Source: Bacteroidetes bacterium GWF2_43_63
GTDB taxonomy: Bacteria > Bacteroidota > Bacteroidia > Bacteroidales > DTU049
Direction of reading: 5' to 3'
Length of the DNA stretch: 64,000 bases
Assembly (NCBI GenBank): GCA_001769275.1
Contig: MEOQ01000012.1
Span: forward strand, 81,633-145,632
Shown here: positions 58,891 to 64,000 of the stretch, one piece after another
Layout of the letters: each line of letters begins with the position of its first letter
Numbering within the stretch: position 1 is the first letter of the stretch
Translations under genes and position numbers: made by a program
Notes under the pieces: model-generated
The model's database searches: none
What the model saw: the letters and a program-made list of their open reading frames with translations, nothing else
Told to the model about the DNA's origin: nothing

Positions 58891-58914
58891 TTGCAAGCAG
58901 GAAACGCGCGCCCA
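58891..58914. repeat. Dispersed GC-rich repeat, partial copy 3
   Basis: TTGCAAGCAGGAAACGCGCG then CCCA; 21 of the 23 bases after the first match copy 1. The first half of the repeat is missing; a small CCTG-TAAAA-CAGG hairpin lies just upstream (58860-58872). Confidence 0.55.
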
Positions 58915-59060
58915 AAAAGAGCTGCAGATGGCCATCGTAATGGATTTGAAAAAATCAGATTAATACTTCGTAAATGAATTTTTGTACATTTGATTTTAAA
59001 ACAAATCAGTTTTAATCACTCAATTTTTCAGATTCAAAACACTTTCTAATAAAACGAAAA

Positions 59061-59411
59061 ATGAAAGCATCAAACATCAATACGGCCGTATTCCTTGTAT
59101 TTGTTTCACTGGGGCTCTTCTTTAGCTCCTGCGAGTCTTACCGGACAGTAGATGTTGTTGTAAAGGATTTTGCGACAAAGGAATGCATTGATTCGGCATT
59201 TGTTCAAACAAAAGCAGGGAAAAACAACGACTTTGAAAAAAGCGGCACACAAGGATACACAGATTCGACAGGCCATTTCACCGGTGACTTTATGATTGGT
59301 TGCGCTTTCGGATGCTACGACATCATTGTAGAATGCTCCAAGCCGGGTTATAAAAAATACGTTTCGGAAATGAATGTCATGCCTGATACTATTTGGCTAT
59401 CTAAAGAATAA
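59061..59411 (+). CDS. Lipoprotein with carboxypeptidase-regulatory-like domain
   Basis: 116 residues. Lipobox LFFSSC with Cys24. The mature part DVVVKDFATKECIDSAFV, GYTDSTGHFTGDFMIG, ECSKPGYKKYVSEM follows the beta-sandwich pattern of carboxypeptidase-regulatory-like domains. Cell-surface or periplasmic. A -7 box TACATTTG (58985-58992) lies 68 nt upstream. Role unknown. Confidence 0.7.
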   Translation: MKASNINTAVFLVFVSLGLFFSSCESYRTVDVVVKDFATKECIDSAFVQTKAGKNNDFEKSGTQGYTDSTGHFTGDFMIGCAFGCYDIIVECSKPGYKKYVSEMNVMPDTIWLSKE

Positions 59412-59447
59412 TGCGCTGACGAAAAAATCTGAAATTAAATTTTCTTC

Positions 59448-59963
59448 ATGCAAAAGACTCTGACAATCGTTTACACTATTGCAACTGCTGCGCTGGCCAT
59501 AATTCTGACCATCATGCACCTTCAGCCGGCGCGGGCGTTGATAAACGTATTCACTACCTATGACGGCAGAGAATATTATATTGCGCCGGTTGTACTCATC
59601 ACCTGGCTCATACTGCTGTTGCCGATGCTACTCGTTATTCTGATCTCGAAAATGCTCCGCGTAAAAAAAGACGATGAAATAATTCCCGGGAAAACCGGTA
59701 TTATCGTCATGCGCCAGAAAGCATTTCAAAGCGCAATGGTTGGCATTCCAATTTTCATCAACGGCGCTAAAGCAGGCGTAATCGACAATGGAAAACGAAA
59801 GTTTTTCGAAGTCCCGGCAGGCTCTGTAACAATTGTTGCAGGCACAGGAAAGCAGGCTTCAGAATCGCAACAAATAATAATTTCAGAAGGACAAAATGCC
59901 CGTTTTTTTCTTCAATTTATTCAGGTCGGGCTGGGGTTAAAATGTCTGTTGATACCGCTATAA
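59448..59963 (+). CDS. Membrane protein with a PEGA/DUF2846-like domain
   Basis: 171 residues. Two hydrophobic segments (TIATAALAIILTIMHL, APVVLITWLILLLPMLLVIL). After these, VMRQKAFQSAMVGIPIFING and AGVIDNGKRKFFEVPAGSVT form a PEGA/DUF2846-like beta domain. It lies 36 nt after the lipoprotein gene on the same strand and is probably co-transcribed. Function unknown. Confidence 0.65.
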   Translation: MQKTLTIVYTIATAALAIILTIMHLQPARALINVFTTYDGREYYIAPVVLITWLILLLPMLLVILISKMLRVKKDDEIIPGKTGIIVMRQKAFQSAMVGIPIFINGAKAGVIDNGKRKFFEVPAGSVTIVAGTGKQASESQQIIISEGQNARFFLQFIQVGLGLKCLLIPL

Positions 59964-59988
59964 ATCAACACTACCGCGGTTTTCCAAA

Positions 59989-61065
59989 TCATGATTTAAT
60001 CTCAAACCACTTCTTTCGATACCAGAAAGCAAGATTTACCAATGCTATCATGACCGGAACTTCAACCAGCGGACCGATGACAGCGGCAAAGGCTTCGCCT
60101 GAATTCATACCGAAAATGGCAATGGCAACTGCAATCGCAAGCTCGAAATTGTTACTGGCTGCTGTGAACGAAAGTGTGACTGACTGTCCGTAGGTTGCTC
60201 CGATTTTTTTACTGATCCAGAAAGATCCGACGAACATAATCACAAAATAAATCAGCAATGGGATAGCGATCATGATAACATCCATCGGTATTTTTACAAT
60301 GATTTCGCCTTTAAGCGAGAACATGACAATGATGGTGAAAAGCAGCGCAATCAACGTCAGCGGGCTGATCATCGGAATAAACTTTGTGTGATACCAGGTT
60401 TTATCTTTGACTCTGATCAGTATAAAACGGGTCAGGAAGCCAGCTATAAAGGGAATGCCGAGATAAATGAAAACACTTTCAGCAATCTGTCCCATGGTGA
60501 TTTTTTCTACGACACTGCTAGTCGGAACGCCGAACCAGCCAGGCATTATGGCAATGAAAACATACGCATAGACGGAGAAAAACAACACCTGAAAAATACT
60601 GTTGAATGCAACGAGGCCGGCAGCATATTGTGTATTGCCTTTTGCAAGATCATTCCACACGATAACCATCGCAATGCAGCGTGCAAGGCCAATCATGATG
60701 ATACCATACATGTACGGCAGATTCGCATAATCTTCGCCCGGAAATATTTTAATAAAAGCAATCGCCAGCGCAAACATAAGCAGTGGTCCAACAATCCAGT
60801 TTTGAATCAATGACATGGTAAGCACTTTCACGTTGCGGAACACATCGCCGAGCTCTTCGTATTTTACTTTAGCGAGTGGCGGATACATCATGAGGATAAG
60901 GCCAATTGCCAGCGGTATGTTGGTGGTGCTGTCCGGCGACGATTTTAATGACTCCCAGAAATCTGCAACTTCAGGAAAAAAATATCCGGATAAGACTCCA
61001 ACAGCCATTGCGAGAAAAATCCATAAAGTCAGGAATCTGTCTAAAAACTTCAGTCTTGTTTTCAT
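59989..61065 (-). CDS. acr3: Arsenite efflux transporter, ACR3 family
   Basis: About 358 residues, about 10 helices. NRFDRFLTL-like opening ([20 protein letters not shown]) and [19 protein letters not shown] hold the ACR3 block with the essential Cys in [26 protein letters not shown] is the BASS/ACR3 C-terminal block. Exports arsenite. The ATG at 61065 gives the family's usual N-terminus; an in-frame ATG at 61170 would run through the inverted repeat at 61078. Last gene of the ars operon. Confidence 0.94.
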   Translation of the reverse strand: MKTRLKFLDRFLTLWIFLAMAVGVLSGYFFPEVADFWESLKSSPDSTTNIPLAIGLILMMYPPLAKVKYEELGDVFRNVKVLTMSLIQNWIVGPLLMFALAIAFIKIFPGEDYANLPYMYGIIMIGLARCIAMVIVWNDLAKGNTQYAAGLVAFNSIFQVLFFSVYAYVFIAIMPGWFGVPTSSVVEKITMGQIAESVFIYLGIPFIAGFLTRFILIRVKDKTWYHTKFIPMISPLTLIALLFTIIVMFSLKGEIIVKIPMDVIMIAIPLLIYFVIMFVGSFWISKKIGATYGQSVTLSFTAASNNFELAIAVAIAIFGMNSGEAFAAVIGPLVEVPVMIALVNLAFWYRKKWFEIKS

Positions 61066-61077
61066 GCTTTTAAATTT

Positions 61078-61665
61078 GCTGATGTGCTGATATGTTGATG
61101 TGCTCAATTTACAAAATAAAATTACGACTCTTAATCGTTTATTGATTATTTGATTGGTTGTTATTTCCACTTGAGAACTCTGTTTTATTTGCTTTTGCTG
61201 TTGAAATAATCTTCGACAACAACTTCTTCAGTGATAAAACTTTTGCAGAGAGAGACATGTTTGCAGGATAGTGTGTACTCATCTCACATAACTTTAGCCA
61301 GTATTCTGTTTCCGAGGCTTCTTTAAACGCAATTTTAAGCTTGTGAATAAAATCGGCTCTGCTTTCAGCTCCTTGAGCTTCATGTATGTTTGCACCAATA
61401 GAAGTTCCACTTCGAAATAATTGATCCGACAGAATGTTTCTGCCTTGCTTCTTCAATAACTCACAAAAATCCATTACTTCAACTGAAAAGACCAGGCTTA
61501 GATCAAGCACAACATTGTTTTCTGAGTTCATAATTAAAAATTTAAAAGTTTGCAAATCCAGATTTCAAGTTCCAATATTCCTAATCATCAAAGCGTTTTA
61601 CACAAATTCAATCCATTGATGCTATAACAACAAAGCACATTAGCACATCAGCATATAAGCACATT
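61078..61665. mobile_element. Possible insertion: four-helix-bundle gene between inverted repeats
   Basis: Left arm (61080-61108) GATGTGCTGATATGTTGATG and right arm (about 61636-61660), whose reverse complement is AATGTGCTTATATGCTGATG; about 22 of 25 aligned bases agree. The arms flank a single gene (61139-61531) in an ars operon that is otherwise contiguous. No transposase is present and target-site duplication is not obvious, so the mobile status is an inference. Confidence 0.4.
61139..61531 (-). CDS. Four-helix-bundle protein (S23/23S rRNA IVS family)
   Basis: About 130 residues. Family blocks: [39 protein letters not shown] (the S23 SxGAN motif), [25 protein letters not shown]. Members occur as intervening sequences in 23S genes or as free genes; function unknown. 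The ATG at 61531 is preferred to 61555, which adds eight residues. A low-complexity NNNQSNNQ tail ends it. It sits between arsM and acr3, where an ars operon has no known need for it. Confidence 0.88.
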   Translation of the reverse strand: MNSENNVVLDLSLVFSVEVMDFCELLKKQGRNILSDQLFRSGTSIGANIHEAQGAESRADFIHKLKIAFKEASETEYWLKLCEMSTHYPANMSLSAKVLSLKKLLSKIISTAKANKTEFSSGNNNQSNNQ

Positions 61666-61671
61666 ACCGAA

Positions 61672-62502
61672 TTAACAACCGCAGCAACAGCAAATGCTTT
61701 TACGTTTTTCACCATAGACATTGATGCTTAAAACCTTTGATCCCGAAGAACGAAATTCGGCAATTTCAGCGTCGTTCATGTAGTTTTTCAAAAGGTCATT
61801 GCTCAGTTCAATTACATTTTCTTTGTCCACTCTGATATTGACGAAATCAGCATCTTCGAGCATTTTCAGATAATCCTCTTTCAGACTGGCGCCTGAGACG
61901 CAGCCTGCATACAATTCTGCAGCTTTTAGAATCGGCTCTGGCAGCGGGCCTGACAAAACAACATCGGAAACGCTGAAATGCCCACCGGGCTTTAAAACGC
62001 GGCTCATTTCACGGAAAGCGGCCATTTTATCGGGCACCAGATTCAGTACACAATTACTGATAATCACATCGGCTTTGTTGGATGTAACGGGCAATTTTTC
62101 TATTTGTCCGAGACGAAACTGCACATTATTGAACCCAAGTTTCTTTATATTTTCGTTCGCTTTGTCAACCATGTCTGGGGTCATGTCAATGCCGATGACC
62201 ATGCCTTTTTCGCCCACCAGCGAGCGCGCTACAAAACAATCATTACCTGCGCCGGAGCCAAGGTCGATCACGGTATCGCCTTCTTTTATGTTTGCAAATT
62301 CGGTCGGGATTCCGCATCCCAGATTCAGGTCTGCATCGGGATTATAGCCTTCCAGCTTTGTATAGTCATCGCTGAAAATATTAAAAGTTGTACTGTCACC
62401 GCAACTGCAGCCACAGCCACATCCCGATGATTCCTTTGCAATCTCGCTGTATTTCTCACGAACCAGCTTTGATAATTCTTCATTGTTTTTGTTGTTTTCC
62501 AT
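61672..62502 (-). CDS. arsM: Arsenite S-adenosylmethionine methyltransferase
   Basis: 276 residues. Methylates arsenite to volatile or less-toxic species. AdoMet motif VIDLGSGAGND near residue 80. The three arsenic-binding cysteines of ArsM correspond to Cys63 in NLGCGIP, the Cys in ISNCVLNLVPDK and that in YAGCVSGA. Extra cysteine clusters at both ends (CGCGCSC at 28-34 and CCCCGC at the C-terminus) are common in Bacteroidota ArsM and may bind metal. It follows arsC and precedes the inverted-repeat gene. Confidence 0.94.
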   Translation of the reverse strand: MENNKNNEELSKLVREKYSEIAKESSGCGCGCSCGDSTTFNIFSDDYTKLEGYNPDADLNLGCGIPTEFANIKEGDTVIDLGSGAGNDCFVARSLVGEKGMVIGIDMTPDMVDKANENIKKLGFNNVQFRLGQIEKLPVTSNKADVIISNCVLNLVPDKMAAFREMSRVLKPGGHFSVSDVVLSGPLPEPILKAAELYAGCVSGASLKEDYLKMLEDADFVNIRVDKENVIELSNDLLKNYMNDAEIAEFRSSGSKVLSINVYGEKRKSICCCCGC

Positions 62503-62555
62503 ATTTATTTTCGTTACAGTCGTTACAAACGTTACAAACTCTCATTTTCAAATTT

Positions 62556-62960
62556 TTAAATGCTGAATTTTTCAAATCGGAGCTGTATCTCATCACGAAT
62601 TTTTCTGTACACAATCATTTTTTCTTCATCAGTTCCGATAGCATCCGCAGGATCTTCAAAGCCAATGTGCAAGCGGTTTTTCACGGGGCCGGTAAAAACA
62701 GGACAAGATTCTTTTGCATTGTCGCAAACCGTAATGACATAATCAAAATATTCCGTGATAAACTGCTCAACCCGTTTCGGAAAATGATTACCAATATCAA
62801 TTCCTATTTCAGCCATTGCTTTCACAGCATATGGGTTTACCAGCTGTTCGGGTCTGGTTCCTGCTGAAATTATTTCAGCCTCAGGATGCATATTCCGAAG
62901 GATGCCTTCGGCCATCTGGCTCCGGCAGCTGTTGCCAGTACATAAGATCAGTATTTTCAT
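62556..62960 (-). CDS. arsC: Arsenate reductase, thioredoxin-coupled (LMW-PTP type)
   Basis: 134 residues. The P-loop CTGNSCRS has the nucleophile Cys7; the resolving pair Cys79 and Cys86 (CDNAKESC) has the 7-residue spacing of the S. aureus enzyme. Reduces arsenate to arsenite for ArsM and Acr3. Its ATG overlaps the stop of the outer-membrane gene by 4 nt, so the two are translated together. Confidence 0.95.
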   Translation of the reverse strand: MKILILCTGNSCRSQMAEGILRNMHPEAEIISAGTRPEQLVNPYAVKAMAEIGIDIGNHFPKRVEQFITEYFDYVITVCDNAKESCPVFTGPVKNRLHIGFEDPADAIGTDEEKMIVYRKIRDEIQLRFEKFSI

Positions 62961-63907
62961 ATTGACTCCTTTTTTTTACAAGTTTTAAAACTGGCTCTGA
63001 ATCCTATCTGAGCAGCGAGTTTATTGCCCAACAGTTCCCCATAGAAATACCTGTAAACAGGGCTCTCTACATTGCAAAACAATATTCGGTCAGGACTGAA
63101 GGCATATTGGATCCATGGCTGAATCAGAACTGAATAGCTTCCGGTTCCAGCAACAACCTGATCAAACTCGCGGCTATCTTTTCCGCGCACATCAAACACG
63201 CCAAACAGGGAAACATTTATTTTTGGAAATACGCGATGCATCAAGCCTGCATTCATTCTTAAAAAAGGGCCATAGCGATAAATCAGATAATCTTTGTTGA
63301 TTTCGCTGCTAAGCTCAAGCATGGCCTGCAATGCAAATCCCCAGCTCTGATCGGCTGAAAGCCGTTGAAACGATGCCGTCGCAGTCCACCTGAAAGCACC
63401 CGATGAAGGTTGAAGTGAAACAGGAATGGTGATTCCGTCAACTGACTGGTGAAATGCACCTACCGGAATTTTAGTACCAGCCGAAAAAGCCAGTTGTGTT
63501 ACAGGTTTCACTTTTTTGATTGCAATAAATTTCATTCCAACAGTAATATCGCCAATGCCGCTGGTACCAAGCCTGAACGGTTCATCATTGAATGAAAGCT
63601 TCTGACTTTTGTCGTAAAAGTAACCAGCCTCGGCTGATAAAGAAATCCGGTTTGAAATACTGTAAGACGTCCACAGATTTTGATAAAGAAAACTGCTTTT
63701 CAGAATATACGGGTTGTCGATTTTACTGTCATGAAAAAAATATTGATCCGACAAACTGTATTTCATAGCGGAAGAGACTTGCCATTCACCCTTTGTAGAT
63801 GAAGACTCAAAGCCGGTTCCAGCGACCGGATTCCCTGCTGAGCAGCATTGTGCATTGAGATCTACACAGCAAAAAAAACATAAAGCAAAAATGAAAAAAA
63901 GTTTCAT
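62957..63907 (-). CDS. Outer-membrane barrel protein of the ars operon
   Basis: 316 residues. Signal peptide MKLFFIFALCFFCCVDLNAQ; the mature chain starts CCSAGNPVAGTGFE and continues as a beta-barrel (WTSYSISNRISLSAEAGYFY, FRWTATASFQRLSADQSWGF). It is locked to arsC (4-nt overlap) and to the gene before it (ATGA overlap), so it belongs to the arsenic operon. The N-terminal Cys pair could bind arsenite or another thiophilic ion, but this is speculation. No named family. Confidence 0.65.
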   Translation of the reverse strand: MKLFFIFALCFFCCVDLNAQCCSAGNPVAGTGFESSSTKGEWQVSSAMKYSLSDQYFFHDSKIDNPYILKSSFLYQNLWTSYSISNRISLSAEAGYFYDKSQKLSFNDEPFRLGTSGIGDITVGMKFIAIKKVKPVTQLAFSAGTKIPVGAFHQSVDGITIPVSLQPSSGAFRWTATASFQRLSADQSWGFALQAMLELSSEINKDYLIYRYGPFLRMNAGLMHRVFPKINVSLFGVFDVRGKDSREFDQVVAGTGSYSVLIQPWIQYAFSPDRILFCNVESPVYRYFYGELLGNKLAAQIGFRASFKTCKKKESI

Positions 63908-64000
63908 AACACTTTTATCATTACAGTATCCGAAACAGTTCCATATTCATTGCTGACTTTGCATTCTATGGTATTCAGGCCCGTGCATGTGGGACAGGCC
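63904..64000 (-). CDS. C-terminal end of an Ig-like domain protein (partial)
   Basis: Read in the minus strand: the last 31 residues CPTCTGLNTIECKVSNEYGT then VSDTVMIKVL, after which a TGA overlaps the next ATG. ECKVSNEYGTVSDTV is a typical Ig/PKD last strand, and CPTC may form a disulfide. The start lies beyond the window. First known member of the operon here. Confidence 0.6.
   Translation of the reverse strand, partial: ACPTCTGLNTIECKVSNEYGTVSDTVMIKVL

Noticed and set aside
61066..61170. Upstream start for acr3
   Set aside because: The extra 35 residues cross the inverted repeat and overlap the four-helix-bundle gene; the family N-terminus begins at 61065.

Overview
The window looks like chromosome from a Bacteroidota bacterium, probably free-living or environmental. 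The evidence is: many genes preceded by the TAnnTTTG (-7) promoter box of this phylum, often with a TTTG-like -33 box 19 nt upstream; two secreted proteins with C-terminal domains of the type IX secretion system (T9SS); a TonB-dependent receptor; many short outer-membrane barrel proteins; and Bacteroidota-style PnuC/NadR and DUF5723-like genes. I could not search the 16S, so no genus is proposed.

Layout. 1-6.8 kb: a two-domain transglutaminase-like protein (cut by the window edge), a GH20 hexosaminidase, a class IV aminotransferase, TsaC and a GT9 glycosyltransferase. 6.8-12.3 kb: a complete ribosomal RNA operon on the minus strand (16S, tRNA-Ile, tRNA-Ala, 23S, 5S, terminator), driven by four tandem promoters. 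12.4-31 kb: housekeeping and envelope genes. These include lipA, ung, an Omp85-like barrel protein, lipid and sugar transferases, an operon of dedA, an MTH1187-like gene, pnuC, a NadR-type kinase and a lipoprotein, a subtilase, and aroK. 31-41.6 kb: a surface-polysaccharide locus made of two divergent operons. Together they hold a flippase, an acetyltransferase, three GT4 enzymes, two O-antigen polymerase/ligase-like proteins and a large membrane protein, with a long palindrome between them. 41.6-59.9 kb: secreted and surface proteins (peptidases, T9SS cargo, TonB-dependent receptor), a rhodanese and an AAA ATPase. Short GC-rich dispersed repeats lie between 55.7 and 58.9 kb. 60-64 kb: an arsenic operon on the minus strand (outer-membrane barrel, arsC, arsM, acr3). 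It is interrupted by a four-helix-bundle gene that sits between inverted repeats.

How the genes fit together. The arsenic genes form a reduce/methylate/export pathway (ArsC, ArsM, Acr3) coupled to an outer-membrane barrel of unknown role. The polysaccharide genes could assemble, flip and polymerise or ligate an O-antigen or capsule. PnuC plus a NadR-like kinase suggest uptake and phosphorylation of a vitamin nucleoside.

The best candidates for something undescribed are: the four-helix-bundle gene with its flanking inverted repeats inside the ars operon; the rRNA promoter array, in which three of four promoters would start a transcript with its own small hairpin; a 15-bp x5 repeat ahead of an ATPase gene; a dispersed ACGCG repeat family; and several genes whose -7 box lies only 4-10 nt from the start codon, which predicts leaderless or nearly leaderless mRNAs.
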